NCBI GenBank assembly: GCA_016647705.1
Contig: CM028333.1
Coordinates: forward strand, 6,665,616-6,729,615
Length of the DNA stretch: 64,000 nt
Source of the DNA: Eucommia ulmoides
Taxonomy: Eukaryota; Streptophyta; Magnoliopsida; Garryales; Eucommiaceae
Direction of reading: 5' to 3'
The position numbers were made by a program, and so were the translations under genes. Every line of letters starts with the position of its first letter. Positions within the stretch are counted from its first letter, which is position 1. Below the pieces are notes generated by a model. It did not search any database, was not told the origin of the DNA, and worked only from the letters and a program-made list of their open reading frames with translations. This document shows, piece by piece, positions 22,532-35,765 of the stretch.

Positions 22532-25500
22532 TGATAGGTGAAATTTATCTATCTAATTCCAAACCGAATTTGGTAGTTTTCGAGTATTCTTGTTTTGTTT
22601 TAATTCGTTTTTATTTGTTTTTGTTCAAAGCAGGGATTAGGAGCGAAAACGGTTGAAAAACGAGAAAATCGGTAAGAAATTAGTGGAAAAACGATGAAGA
22701 GAATCAAAAGATTAAGCAGCAGCTTCTCCGTTGCAGCGGTGAGATCCCACCGCTACAGCAGTGAAACAACAGAGAGATTAGAAACTTTCTAATCGCTCAC
22801 TATTGTAGCGGTGAAAGAGCAGAATGCCACTGACTGTCCACTGCTATAGCGGTGAATCCCACCGCTGTAGCTGTGAAGCCCCTAGCTGTAAAGTATTTTA
22901 GGATATTTTTCTAGATACTTGTTTTGTTCCCATTCCGATCCCACTTTTCAGAGAACACTTTGGGAGTATTTTTGGGAGCTCTCAACCAACCAAAGAGGAG
23001 GAACACAATTGGAGAAGAGGAAACAAGATCGGAGCGATTTTTACGGACGCCACCTTCAGATAATGGTTATTCTCCCTTGTTTCTCTCTTTATTTTTAACT
23101 CGTTTTTGGTTGTTTGATCATGTATAAATGGATTATTTTTGAATATATGGTTATGGACAAGAGCTGAACGTTGATTATCTATGAGATTGATGTAGTTTAC
23201 TAATATACGTTGTTTGTTTGAATCCGTATTTCGTTAGCGGTTGTTCTTGCCTATTTGATTGTGTTTACCATTCTTTCACTTTATTTATATGCTTGTTAAG
23301 ATATATTAAGAAATCAGGGTTTGACACTCGGGAGAGGTAACCTGATCGCACTGCATTTGTGCAATTTTATATCCCTAAATTTACATTTGCTAATCGTTTG
23401 AATATTGTAAATTATTATAAATATAGTTATTTTAGTTATTTTGTATGTTTATGAAAATGGATTGAAACGACGTTAAGATGGGACAAATTGGATTAAAAAT
23501 GAATAAACCACTGCAAGTCGAACGAAAATCAAACAAAAACCAAAGATACCGGAATGAATTGTTCAATCCCTTAACAATATCGAAAATTGATTTATTTTAT
23601 ATGTTTTTGTAGGTTTTTGAAAAACGAACAAAATAGCATTGAGTTTGAGCGAATCAGATGAAAAACGAGCAAACCACGACGATCCGAAAGAAAACCATCA
23701 AAGCCGCGTGTGAACAATAACTGCCTATGAACAGTAACCCCACTTGGCCATCCATTTGTACCCCTGATGTTTTGATCCCTTTACATTTTTACCCCTCTTA
23801 ATTCTATTTTTGTCCATTTTACCCCCAAAATATCTTGCCTTTAAATATGAGGCTTGGGGCTAATTCATAAGGAGACATATATACTTATAGAATACTAATC
23901 TTAAGATATTTTGTAAATATTTATCTTATTTTTATTTTTATTATGGAGAAGAGAAAACTTTGATTCTTAGGGGTTAAAAGTGTAAAACGGTGTTTTTGAG
24001 GATTGTTTCCAAGAAAACACCGCTTTACACAACGATGAGTGGTTTACTTCCTCCAATCAGGTTAGAATTGTGGTATTGTATGGTTGATTTTATGTAATAT
24101 TTATATTTTTAATTTAATTTTGGATTTGTTTAAATAATTATGTGACGATAAAATTTTGATTCTAAATTCAATTATTTCGTTAAAATTAGAACGTGACATC
24201 TAAAATTAATGGTCGCATAATAGTATTAATAGAGATTTATTATTAAATTTGATTGTCTATGCCTCAATTTTAATTCACTCTAGATTAGATTAACGTATGA
24301 ATTAAATATCGCCGATAGATCATACTTGAGAAATGATAAATCCTATTTTTCTGAATGTTCTACCCAAAAGGTTAGGAATACTCGTTTGTATAAATCCAAG
24401 TTAAAAGAAAAAAATATAAAAATGACATAATCTTCGAAATACGAAACCCAAAATTCCTAATTGAGTTCCATATTTTTTTTATACTAAGATCGAGGATGAA
24501 TCCATGTGTAATTAATTAAATTTTATGTTGTGTTGATTCTAAACAAATTGCAATTCAATTTCTACGGTTTTTCAATTAAATAAATGATTTCATATTTTAT
24601 ATCATGTATCATTGATTGTTATGGATTATTTAATGTTTGGATCTTTATTAAACAAGTAACATATTTTGATCATGTCTTTTCCATTAAATTATATACACAT
24701 AATACTTAAGAATTACAAGTTTTTAAAGATCCAGAAAACCAACTTGAGATTTAAATCGGGCGTAATTTCTAAATTCTTAAAAGGATAGTAAGATCGATCA
24801 CCCTACTATCACTCAAAATTTGGAGACAACACAGTAATAGAACTGATTAATTATATATCGGTGGATTCTGAAATCCTAGTACTTTTTCATATTATTAGTT
24901 AAATTAATTATTTCACATTTTATTTTATTTTATTTTAAAACCAAAATAATTTTCAACTAAATTATAATTAAATCAACTTGGATGGATTAAGTAATTTCCC
25001 TCAATAACAATCTTTGTGGGATCGACCTCGCTTCCGTTAATCTTTGCTACATTTGATTCGTGCGCTTGCGAGTAAATATAAATTTTAAAACAAGACAGAA
25101 CACAGTTTCTGTCATAACTCCGAATTCGGACTAGGATTTAAATACAACGCGACGATCTAATGACTCGGGAGGCTATTGGAAAGTGTACAATCCGTGTGGT
25201 TGGAGCGAGACTCATGTGATCAAGTGTCGTATAGACGCTCGAGGGGGACTTCGGCGTTGACGCGAAGTCGTATATTCATTTACTTTACACTCGGGAGATG
25301 TAGTGAGTGAGTTTTTGATACTTAAATTGTCGGATGGATTTGACTACCGTTAATGTAAACTAGATTGGATCAAACACGTATAAGTGAATTAAGTTAATCC
25401 CTAGATAATTTATTCTCATATAATATATTTAGTATCATAGTTTAATTAGTTTAGTTTAATTTAGTTTATATTAAAAACAAAAACCCTATTTTTATCTCCT

Positions 25501-25645
25501 AAATAAAATTCGGTTATGATAATCGTGGTACTTAGCGACAATTTAATCCAATCTTTGTGGATACGATAATCCTTCTCATTCAGTATTCTATAAAACTTGA
25601 CCCGTACAGTTACGGTGAAAATAGTGACGTAATATTCCGCTCCCA
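22532..25645 (-). mobile_element. Solo LTR, family LTR-A copy 4 (inverted), with nested LTR-B
   Basis: On the plus strand it starts TGATAGGTGAAATT and ends ATTCCGCTCCCA, i.e. inverted LTR-A, flanked by CATAG on both sides (22527-22531, 25646-25650). Removing the nested LTR-B and its duplication leaves about 1.34 kb, close to copies 2 and 3. GC-rich palindromic words with an ACCGCTATAGCGGT-like core occur at 22734-22880. It interrupts sequence homologous to the 3' spacer of element D. Confidence 0.85.
23343..25114 (-). mobile_element. Solo LTR, family LTR-B copy 1, nested in LTR-A copy 4
   Basis: 1772 bp. Forward (minus) sequence starts TGACAGAAACTGTG and ends GTGCGATCA. Flanks are TAACC (23338-23342) and TAACT (25115-25119), one mismatch. 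Its 5' boxes are CTCGCAAGCGCACGAATCAA (25070 down to 25051) and GAGGTCGATCCCACAAAG, resembling the LTR-A boxes. It shares with copy 2 a module around AAACACCGCTTTACAC (24017) and has no internal coding region. Confidence 0.8.
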
Positions 25646-25650
25646 CATAG

Positions 25651-28270
25651 CATCTAAATGACATATATGAAACGTATCTTAAATATGTTTTCTAAATGAT
25701 GCAAAATAGTGATATCCTAAATTGACCATTTCAAAATTCCACTCTATTTTGGGAGTCCAATCAGTGGTATAGAGATCTCTCCCTCAACTTATTGCATCAT
25801 TGAATTCGTCACAAGGCCTATAAGTATTAATTTAACAAAATACACTTATCACCATGAGCCCCAGTTAGATTTAGGTATGCTACACTTTAAAGTGACATTA
25901 ATTAAATTGAGAGAAACAACTAGATCTGTGATGAAAATATATTTGTCAAGATGTTTTGAACATTTGGTTGCCACTATTGCCAATGGGGTCTAATGGATAA
26001 GTACACTAATCCCGATAAGTATTCCTACATCAAAGATTTAAATGTAAAGTGAAGAATAGATAGAGGTACTAACTTAGATGATTTCTTCCTTAGAATTCAA
26101 ACTTTTCTTGGGAAATTCTTGGGATTCCGTGTAAAAGAAAAATGCTCACTTGAAACAGCAACATGGAGATTTTTTTTATCTCTACAGGTTTACCCTTTGC
26201 ACTAGGAGGGCTACTTATAACCACCCGCAGGGGACTGGATAACACCATCGGGTGCTGCCCTAAGGCAGGGGCGCAATCTATCGTGTGGCCCAGCCTGCCA
26301 TTTGGGTGGGGTTCATTCTAGGTGTGTCATTTGTAACTGTCCAATAAATGGACAGATTTGTAACTGCTCGGGTCGATCAACCTTTCCTCCGAAAATCCTT
26401 TCAAATCAATTATAATGACTCGAAATAATTTTCAAAAGGAATAGGTGTTGTAAGGGTGATGTCACTTATGATGTCATGAGTGATGTCATATGGGATATCA
26501 TGGATGAGGTAAGGGTGACGAAATAATAGTTATGATTGAACCCCACCCTAATGTTAATTAATTTCAAGATAATTAAATAAGTCCTTATTGAAATGTAATG
26601 AAATTATAAATTTTAATTTTCCCTCAATTGAACTCCGATAGTTCAATAATTTTTTATGGGGAAATAAATTGACTTTCAAAACTTAATTATTCCTTAACAA
26701 TGGATTAATTTAATAATTCTTGAAATCAATTAACTCAAGAAAGTCAAATTTTGAATCCAAAAAGTTTTTTAAAACAATATATTTCTCTCTTCTTTTTTAA
26801 ATTCAAAATTGACTTTCGCCGATTTTCAATCAAATAATATTCCAAGAATTCCCCCTTAAGATTTATTAATGAAGCACAACTTCAATTTTTCTTTTTCTCT
26901 TTTCTCTTTTTCTATTTTTTAATTAGGATGGTTTCTTCTAATTAGGATCTGGACCTAGTCATTCTAACTGCCAAGTTATATCTTTTCCTAAAAAATTATA
27001 ACTGGGAAATTTAGTCTAAATGGTCTATTTATCTACAATCATGTGAAAATTTAGTTTCGATACAAAAATTATTTTATTTATATGGTTAAGGTTGTTAATT
27101 ACTTGAAATCTATGAGCTCAATTCTCCTATCTTCTTCTTCGGATTTGGTGTAGAGAATAGGTAAGTACGATTGGTTGGGCAAAATTTTAATTTAATTTGA
27201 AGACTTAAGCACTATTATTATGTTTGCTGGAATTTGAGATGATATTTTAGATTTTGTACTTGTGGTTTTTGACTAATTCGAGAAGTGTGTGCTTCTTTCA
27301 TTATCTCAATTTTATTTATGTTAAGAACACTTTATGACTCGACTTTATGTTATTTTGTACTTCTGTAGTATTATACTAATGAATATTGTTCTATGGAACT
27401 ACCCTTGTATGATCAAAGGGTAACAAATGACTATGTAGCAATTGTCATTCTCTTGTCTATAGTTCGGGGGCATGGCATGAGAAGATCTGGTATTAGAGTC
27501 AACCTTGGTTTAAAAATAGTATCGTTGTGATGATAATAGAGAAATATAAGTTTTGGAGAGGGATAGAGACCTCGGAGTAGGTATCCAACGTCTGCTAAAG
27601 AACTATATCTATCCCCGACGAACTACGCTAACACGAAAAGAACTTCACATCTTTTTTTTTTTTTTTTTTTTTAACATAATTTTACGTCATTGAATGAGGG
27701 ATATTGTGAAATCTCACCAAACAAGTTATAAAAACTAAACTTTTATATATAAAGTATCATTTGGATGGAGGCCCAAAAGAAGTTTTGTTGAAATTAACAT
27801 CTAGTCCATTTTAGCACTAGTTTTTTTTTTTTGGATTGAAAATATTATTATTTTTCTGTTTGAGTCAAGTTAATGTGAAATTGTCTTGTATAGCGATTAT
27901 ATGTTTAAAAAATGTTTTTTTAAGTGGGGGCAAAGGGCACCAAGTTCATAGTTCGCTTTGAGCATCTAAATTACTAGTGTCGGCCATGTGTAGGTTACTA
28001 TTAGTAATTTGGTTTAAGTAGTTTGGGATCACGTTAACTCAGTTTGAAAGTTACTAGGTCAATAGGCAGCATAGAGCGTTAATTGTTGCTCCATCTACTT
28101 GAACTCTTTATTTCACCACCAACCAAGGGTAAATCACAACTTTTTCATTTTGCCTAAAATCGTTGGTTCGGAAAAATAATTATTTAAAAGAAAAAAGTTA
28201 TTTTTTTTCTAACGTAAGCCCATTATTGCCATGTTTTGATGAATAAATTATGTCATAAAAGTGTTTTTAT
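25651..28270. other. Unassigned non-coding DNA
   Basis: No gene is supported. A GC-richer patch lies at 26190-26345 (CCACCCGCAGGGGACTGG, GGCAGGGGCGCAATC). Four TGATGTCA/GATGTCA words cluster at 26457-26500. A poly-T run of about 22 lies at 27651-27672. Parts may be the LTR of an unrecognised element. Confidence 0.4.
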
Positions 28271-28274
28271 AATT

Positions 28275-28945
28275 GATGAGGGGTATTTTAGAAAGTCCCA
28301 AATAATACCACTTATAAGAAGGAACCCATATCGAATACACGTGGATCCCGAGCACCATACCTTAAGACTTACATGCAACTCATGTGAGCTCGAACTCAAC
28401 AAAGAGACCCAATGACTCAACCCGTAACCCAAGGAGATTACCAAGAACACCTACGTCTAAGCACGACCCTAATTATCCTTAGGTCTCAACTTGGGGCTAC
28501 ATGCAGAGGAGAATCATCATGAGACATTCGAGGATGCCTCAAACCCTATCTTGTGTTTAGGGTCTAACCCTTTCTCGGGAAGGTTATCAAATCCTGAAAA
28601 GATGAAAATGGGATCAGATATTGTGTAATGCTCCATATCTCTTCAATCCTGCAAATTTCATGGGCATTAATAGAAATTAGTCGAAATTTATGGAAAACTT
28701 GTCAAAAAGGTTTTACCTCTCCTATAAATACAATAAGGATGGTCTAGCCAAGCTACATACAATTTTCCTTGCCATTATTCTAATGCCCCAAATATTCAAC
28801 TTATTTTCACACTGGATGTGCAACGCAGACAAACCCACTCGCGGTGTATTATTTTGTAGGAACCTTAAAGCTTAAGAGGATCATAATCTAGGTTTGGAGC
28901 AGACCATATCTGATTAACCATTTTTGGACATCATCAAAATTCATT
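28275..28945 (+). repeat. Putative 5' LTR of a Ty3/gypsy element F
   Basis: Begins near TGATGAGGGGTATTTTAG, has a TATA-like CTCCTATAAATACAA at 28718, and ends just before ATTTCGTCTGTGAAAAATGA, a degraded form of the primer-site region (CGTCTGTGGGAA type) common in plant gypsy elements. The gag relic follows. Exact borders are uncertain. Confidence 0.45.
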
Positions 28946-29059
28946 TCGTCTGTGAAAAATGACTAATTATTTCTCATATCCCTATGAAATTTCATGGCGA
29001 GCATTTGATCTGGAATCATGACTAATGAGCACGAAAACGATAGGTAACCAATCCAACCT

Positions 29060-30130
29060 GGTGAGCCCCATGCCTTGTTGTTAGAATTGATGACGGAGAT
29101 GAAAGACATTTCCTAGAATATGCAAAGGATTATTGGGCAGACTCAGCTGCCACCACTATCATTGCCGTTATGTGCCTTATTACAACAAGGCACTAGCCAT
29201 TAAGGATGAAGGACAAAGATCCCAACATGAACGTCATTGGGAGAAAGAATTACAAACATAACGACAATAGTTGAGGAGCAAACTAGAGCGATTCTGTAGA
29301 GAGAAAATAAGTTTTACCGATCAAATGGGGTACCTGAATCCACTTCCCAAATGAGCAGCCAACATCTACTTTAGGTTTGGTCCTAGGGTGTAACATGCTC
29401 CGTTTCAGGAAAGAAGAAATGTTGTTCATGTCCCAAGAGTCTATCCGGTAAATGCCTAAGCAAGTGATAGAGAGACGGAATTGTCTCCCGATAATCTTTT
29501 ATTTTCAATGGAGGTGTATTCGAGTTCCCAATCAAGAACCTATCGATCAGACCGTGACCGTCAATCAAATAGTGATCTTTGAGATCAACTTAATGCGATA
29601 AACAAAGAGCTCAAGTAGATCACGAAGAGAGAACCCAACGCCCAAGATATAGAAAAGATGAGTGCCTTACCCTTCACTGCTCAAGTCCTAAGTGAGAAGG
29701 TCCCACTGAACTTCAAACTTTTGTCCCAGATTTGGATGTATTAGGGAATACAAAACCAATCGTGCATATGGATTCTTACCATGCCCACATGGATCTGCAT
29801 GGGGCATTAGATTCAATTAAGTGTCAATCTTTCAATGTAACCCTGGTCGAGACTATTGAAAAATGATACAAGACACTGAAATCGGGGGCCTTTGACTCAT
29901 TTGAATCGTTGAGGACTGTATTTGTTCATCGTTTAGTCAACAACAAGCACCAAGCAAAGAATCCATCACATTTATTCTCAGTTCAGCAAATAAGAAAAGA
30001 AGGCCTTGATGCATACTTAAAGAGATTCAAACAAAAGTGTGACAAGGTGTAATATTTGAATAATGGCATGGTCGTGGTTGCGCTTATGATTGGAATAAGG
30101 AAGGGTCCCTTTCTCTAAGAAATAGCTTCG
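29060..30130 (+). pseudogene. Ty3/gypsy gag relic (Retrotrans_gag-like)
   Basis: Fragments read HMDSYHAHMDLHGALDSIKC, FNVTLVETIEK, YKTLKSGAFDSFESLRTVF, HRLVNNKHQAKNPSHLFSV and QQIRKEGLDAYLKRFKQKCD. This is the core of plant gypsy gag: a W/Y-x2-L ... SF-x2-L ... F ... L-x2-QK-x-E-x-L-x2-Y-x2-RF pattern. A gag start may lie near 29030-29090 (LLELMTEMKDIS). Stops interrupt it, and it ends abruptly near 30130 with no protease or pol. Confidence 0.7.
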
Positions 30131-30443
30131 TACAACTAAAGACCTTATATTTAACATTTTGTAGACACATTATTTTGTCCCGTACAGTCAGTGTCGAATC
30201 AAGTATAAGTTCAAATAAACTTTAAACTTAGGTTTAAAGGGAATGAGTTTCTACCTAAGATCACACTGCATAATATAGAAAAATACCAAAAACTTGAGAA
30301 AACACGAAAACTGTTAAATTTGACTAAATTCAGCTAAGTAAAAGTTTTGAGTCAATCTCGAAAATCCTATAATTTAAGAGAGTCTAAAATGACTTTATTA
30401 AAGGTAGATTTTCATTAAATCATCTTTAATATAAATAAAAATC
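30131..30443. other. Unassigned flank of the MULE
   Basis: AT-rich, no gene. It carries the left copy of the MULE target duplication at 30435-30443. Confidence 0.4.
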
Positions 30444-32039
30444 GGGGCAATTACCAAGAAGTCCTCATATGAGGATAAAATTACCAAATACACATTTTTT
30501 TTTAAAAACATGTTACAAAATAGTCCTTTTGTCTTTTTTTGTGACGATTTTACCCCTCGTGTTATATTCAATATGAGGGTCGTGTTATATTCAACACTAT
30601 CTCAGATCGTGTTACATTCAACACGAGGTCGTGTTGTATACCAATTTTTTCATTCAAATTGATAATTCTTCTATCCTATATTCGGGTTACATTCAACATG
30701 ATCTCGTGTTGAATATAATACGAGGTCGCGTTACATTCCAATTTTTTTCATTCAAATTGATAATTCTTCCATCGTACATTCATATGCTTGATTTTTATCA
30801 ATACAAACCAAATCAATTCATCAACCAAATGAACTGTAAATTCCATTCAAATCAACCAAATCAATCCAACACAATCCAAATAACACGATTTCGTGTTGAA
30901 TATAACACGAGGTCGTATTACATTCCTATTTTTTCATTCAAATTGATAATTTCTCTATCCTACATTCATATTGATGTTCAACACAAATCTCATTTTATAT
31001 TTAACACGATCTCGAATATAACACGAGATCGTGTTATATTCTACTTTCATCGCCGTATCCAACACAAGATCGTGTTACATTCTAATTTTTTATTCAAATT
31101 AATACAAACCAAATCAATTCAATTAAATAAACCCTAAATTCTATTCAAATCAATCCAAACAAATCAACCAAATTACCATTCAAATTGGAGTTATCAAAAA
31201 CACTCTCATCCAACCAAAATCAATCAAAAACAAATCAAACCCTAATTTTCCAATCCAACCAAACAAACCAAATCAAGCAGCCGTCATAATCACAAGAATA
31301 AATTGGTAACCAGAAAGAAGAAACAGAGTTCAATTAGGTCGATTGCTAAAAGGATTTCACTCAACAAAACCTAGACGAACACTGCAAAATTAAAAAAAAA
31401 AAACGAATTCATTGAAATCTGGAATGAAAAAACTTCCAGAAAACTTAGATTATTAAGCATAACAAACAAAATCGAGATCAATACACTCGAAATAACAACA
31501 ATTAAAACCACAAAAAGAGATCGAACAAAGATCAAAGCAACATACCCCTCTCTCCAAACAAAAATTTATGAATCGAATAGAAATTCTTCATTCTGAATAG
31601 AAATTTCAAGCCCAAGGTGACCTGACTCGGCTCTTTCTGCTTCTCACCTTCCAAATCCCCAAACCTTTGCTCTTCAAATTCTCAGAACCACTGTTCTCTT
31701 CCTCCGATTTCTCAGCAGGCACCTCCTCGTCGCCTCCCTCTATCCCGCTCTTCGAAAATCAAACCAGTCGCTGGGCTTGGTCATCGACTGGGCTTCATTG
31801 TCGGACTTAGGGTTTGTCGTCGCCAAACCCCTGTTCATCGTTGTATTAGGTGCGAGACTTGGGAGTGAAAAAGAAGGGAGAAAAAATGAGGTGCAAGAAG
31901 GGAAACATTGTCATTTTAAAAAATTTAGGACCATCCTGTGCAAACCAGCATTTTTTGAAGGACTATCTTGTGCAAAAAAATAGTAGTGGGACTATCTTGT
32001 AGATTTAGCCTTCTAAGAAGACTACTTGGTATTTTTCCC
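30444..32039. mobile_element. Non-autonomous Mutator-like element (MULE)
   Basis: 1596 bp between ATAAAAATC (30435-30443) and ATAAAAATT (32040-32048), a 9-bp target duplication with one mismatch. The ends form a long imperfect inverted repeat: left GGGGCAATTACCAAGAAGTC, right (reverse complement) GGGAAAAATACCAAGTAGTC, continuing with ATAGTCC words on both sides. Subterminal DNA (30560-31090) holds many TCGTGTTxxATTCAACACGA palindromes and four copies of a TTCATTCAAATTGATAATT spacer. The right half (31620-31850) has exon-like CT-rich sequence that may be captured host DNA. No transposase frame is present; long frames here are repeat artefacts. Confidence 0.8.
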
Positions 32040-32096
32040 ATAAAAATTAGCTACTATCCTTTAATTATAGGATATTTCAACAATTACCTTGGTTAT

Positions 32097-33484
32097 TGGT
32101 AGTGCGTAGATATCACGTCGCTACTTTCACCGCAAGTGTACGGGTCAAGTTTTAGTATAGATCGGAAAAGTAGGTGTTGTCGTATCCACATGGATTGGAT
32201 TAGACGATGTCGTTGAGTATTGCGATTATTATAACCTAACTTTATTTAGGCGATAAAAATGTAGTTTTTATAATTAAATATACTATACTAAATTAACTAA
32301 CTAAATTACAATACTAATATATGACGTTAATGGGAATTATTGTCTAGGGATTAACTTCGTTCACCAAAATGCATTCGATTCAATTTAGTTTATATTTACG
32401 GCATTCAAGTTGTCCGACAATCTCGGTATCGAAATCTCAAACACTACCTCTCCCGATTGTAAAATGAATGAATATGTGACTTCGCGTCAACGAAGAAGTT
32501 CCCCTCAATGTCTATAAGATACTAGGTTATATGAGTCTCGCCCCAACCTCATGGATTGTACACTTTCTAACTCCCTCCAGGGTTATTAGATCGTCGTGTT
32601 GTGTTTAAACCCTAGTTTGAATCCAGAGTTACCTCTCCCAAGTGTCAAACCCCGTATTCTTAATATATCATAACAAGCAAATAGACATGAAAAACGGTAA
32701 ACATAATCGGATAAACAAGAACAACCATTAATAAAACATCAATTTTATACAAATAACGTTTTCATGAAGTCAATCGCTCCCTAGATAATAAATGATTAGC
32801 TACTCATGGTTATAGCTCTATATACAATGAAATACAAGGTAAACATATATAAACTATCAACCAAAACTAAGAGTAAAAGAGAGAAATGAGGAGACTAGCT
32901 GTTATCCGAAGAATCGCCATTAAAACCACTCCAAGAATGCTCCCTCCCTCTTGGCCTTGTGATCTTCCCTTGGTTGATAGTGGTTTGGAGCTTTCAAACC
33001 TTCCCAAAAACGTTCTAAGGTGTTTGGAAGAAGAGGAGATGATATAGGGATAAAAAAAATATACCAAAATATCAACTCTATCTGCTGTCGGACCGCCGCG
33101 GCGGTGTAAATGCAGAGAGTTTAGCAACTCTCTGCTGTTTTCACCACCGCGGCGATGGTGTCACTGCTGCAGCAGTGTCACCCTTTGGTAATTTGGCTAT
33201 ACTTTTCTCGTCCGAACTACGATTGAGGTGATTCAAAAACCTATGAAAAGATAAGAAAAATATATACAACTTACGTGTTCTGGGTTTTTCCAAAATTGAA
33301 TGGAATCGTGTTAAAAAATGGCCTTGAAGTTACTGCACTTGTACTGACTTTGCCTCTTTTCACCCATTTATTGAAAAACCTATAAAACATTACAAAAACA
33401 CATTAAACTAACAAAAGTTCTTGAAAACACACAAATATTTGAATTTAAAAGTACTTAAGTTGTTGGTAAATAAACCACTCATCA
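32097..33484 (+). mobile_element. Solo LTR, family LTR-A copy 2
   Basis: 1388 bp, start TGGTAGTGCGTAGATATCAC, end ACCACTCATCA, with GTTAT on both sides (32092-32096, 33485-33489). The two conserved boxes are CCGCAAGTGTACGGGTCAA (32130) and CGTATCCACATGGATTGG (32180). GC-rich palindromes ACCGCCGCGGCGGTG (33091), ACCGCGGCGATGGTG (33146) and CACTGCTGCAGCAGTG (33161) lie at the place equivalent to the CCTAGG palindromes of copy 1. Confidence 0.9.
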
Positions 33485-33639
33485 GTTATCTACCCTGACC
33501 TTGAAACATTTACTATCACTAAATTTTGTCGATTTAACACCAAAAACATTTGTTTTATTTATACATATTAAAAAAAATACCATCTAGAAACAATGTAAGA
33601 GACCATTAATGCACCCATGTGCAACCAATAGGATTCAAG

Positions 33640-33735
33640 GGAGTGTAAGGATTGGTAATGATTGCCAATCATTACCAAATCTTGGAAACAATTTGGTAAT
33701 CATTACCAAATCTTGAGGATCTTCCCTTGCACTCC
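33640..33735. repeat. Tandem and inverted TTGGTAATCATTACCAAATC repeats
   Basis: The palindromic word TGGTAATCATTACCA and its variants occur three times, with ACCAAATCTT tails. This may lie at the start of the Ogre/Tat-like LTR. Confidence 0.65.
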
Positions 33736-34555
33736 AAATTCATCCTAAGTTAATCAAAAACAAATCAAGATAGCATGTTCCCTAGTCCAAACAGTCCCTA
33801 AGGAAGAGAATGAAGTGGTCTGTGCATGGCTAAGTGCGTACGCCCTTGGCCTATAAATAGGAGGCCTCTTTTCTTTTCTTTTTTAAGTCTTGAAGACCTA
33901 GTTTCTCTCTCTAAGATCGATAAATAGTCTCAGGTGTTAGGATTTTTGAGCAATTCTCTTGAATAACACGCCATTATTCTGATAAAATTCGATCCCGGAG
34001 GGTGTTCTTTAGGTTCTTAGAGCAAGAACTCAAGAGTTTGATAGTCATCGATCAAAGACAAGCCAAGAAGATCAAAGAGGAAATGGAGGTAATCACTTAG
34101 GGAATACTACTTCCCCTAAGTAGATATATTCTCTTCATAACACCCTTTGTTCTTGGTTTAATTTCATGTTTTATGCTTGTAAATATCATAAGCATGTAAT
34201 GTCTATGTATTATTTTCATTTATATAAACTAAATTACCCGTAAATAACTACAAAAACATTAAATTTATGTTATATAAACGAAACTATATTATAATTGTTC
34301 AAAATCATGTTAAGAACATCAAGAACATCCAAGAACATGTGAGGAACCAAATCATCCGAGAACATGTTAAGAACATATGAGGATCCAAACAAAATGTCTA
34401 TCACATCTTGAGTTGTGCGCAGTCTCTACGATTCCCTCAAGAACACTTTAAACCGAACTTTTATAACTGTTAACCTAACCATATAACTTGCTAATAAACT
34501 GATTTACTTTATGTTAAAGGTGAAGATCACAGCCTGGTAGGCTAGTGGACTAGCA

Positions 34556-34556
34556 C

Positions 34557-34587
<31 letters not shown>
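34556..34587. repeat. (TA)n microsatellite
   Basis: About 16 TA dinucleotides in a row. Confidence 0.95.
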
Positions 34588-34588
<1 letters not shown>

Positions 34589-35765
34589 TACACTGACAGA
34601 CCCATGTGGCTAAAAACTCGGGATAAATGGAGGGTCTCTATTCCTTCGGGGATATTTGTGATTCTTCTTCAGAAACTTCGTTTTCCTAGTTACGAATAGG
34701 ATTGGTATAAATATATGGTATTTTCTTTTCTTTTAACTAAACAACTTAAAAACAAAACTAAACTAATGAGTTCGGTTAAGGTGTTCTTGACAAAATCAAA
34801 GAGATTATGTATACATCGTGTTGTGATTGATGTCTTGTTTTAAATATAAAATTAACTAAAACTAGTTTGTAACCCTAAATAGAGGAACTATGTCAGACGT
34901 AATCTTTGGTTACCCCCTAAAGTATGTAGACAACCCGCATAAGGGTTCGGTCACATTTAATCAATAAAATGATAACCTTTCAACCTTATACAAACGAACT
35001 ACGTAAACACCTTATTCTCATTAATCCGAGATATGTAGGAAACCCACATGCGGGTTCAGTCACATATCCAAATAAGTTAGTTTAGTTTGCATGTTGGAAC
35101 TACACGTCAACCTGATTCTGTGTGACAACAATGATATGTAGGTGACCTACATAAGGTTCGATCCCTTAAAAATAATGAAAATATTTGCATTTCATATAGC
35201 TTCTATATTTATATTTCTATCTTGTATAAACTACTATTGGGTGTCGTTGACTGATTTCGTTGTAGTATTTACCCGCTTTAATCATGTCAAAACACATAAA
35301 AATGAGGAAAGCTTTTAAAAAGGGAATTGTTTTGTTTAAGTAAATCAAATAAAATTACTTGGGTATTGTTTAACGGTGAATATTTATTTAGACCAAAGTA
35401 CCGTTTACGGACGGATGTCTTAGAGTGCGTAAAACCTTCCCCGAGCATAACCGATCCCCGAACGTTAAGAATATCTCTGGTACATAGACCTTATGAAGTC
35501 AAAACACGGGCCATTTTAAAATAAAAATGAATTTCTAAAATCCCGGTGACCTAGCACACTATTTAACCTCATGCTAGGTGGTGACTCCGTTTTCAATATA
35601 AAATTCTGACCCAAGATGTTTTTCAAAACCAACGCTTAGAAAAGCCCTTGAAAAATCATTTCAAAATGAACGAATTTGGACGACTTAGAGAGAGAGGAAT
35701 GAAACTTGTTTCCTCTTCTTCCCGATCTCTACTTCTTCCACTATCAAAATTCGGGGTACATGAAC

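Larger units (their letters stand above)
33600..35760 (+). repeat. Ogre/Tat-like Ty3/gypsy 5' LTR (left border uncertain)
   Basis: Ends GGGGTACA at 35760, five bases before a tRNA-Arg-type primer site. It has a TATA-like GGCCTATAAATAGGAGG at 33852. From 34870 to 35170 are three divergent units with AACTAC(G/A)...GATATGTAGG...GGTTCGGTC, the same unit that is amplified at 46088 onward. A (TA)n microsatellite lies inside at 34556-34587. The left end was not fixed because no partner LTR could be aligned by eye. Confidence 0.55.

Noticed and set aside
30631..31137. A 168-residue plus-strand frame
   Set aside because: It lies entirely over the AT-rich palindromic repeats of the MULE and shows repeated Ile/Tyr/Phe words only.
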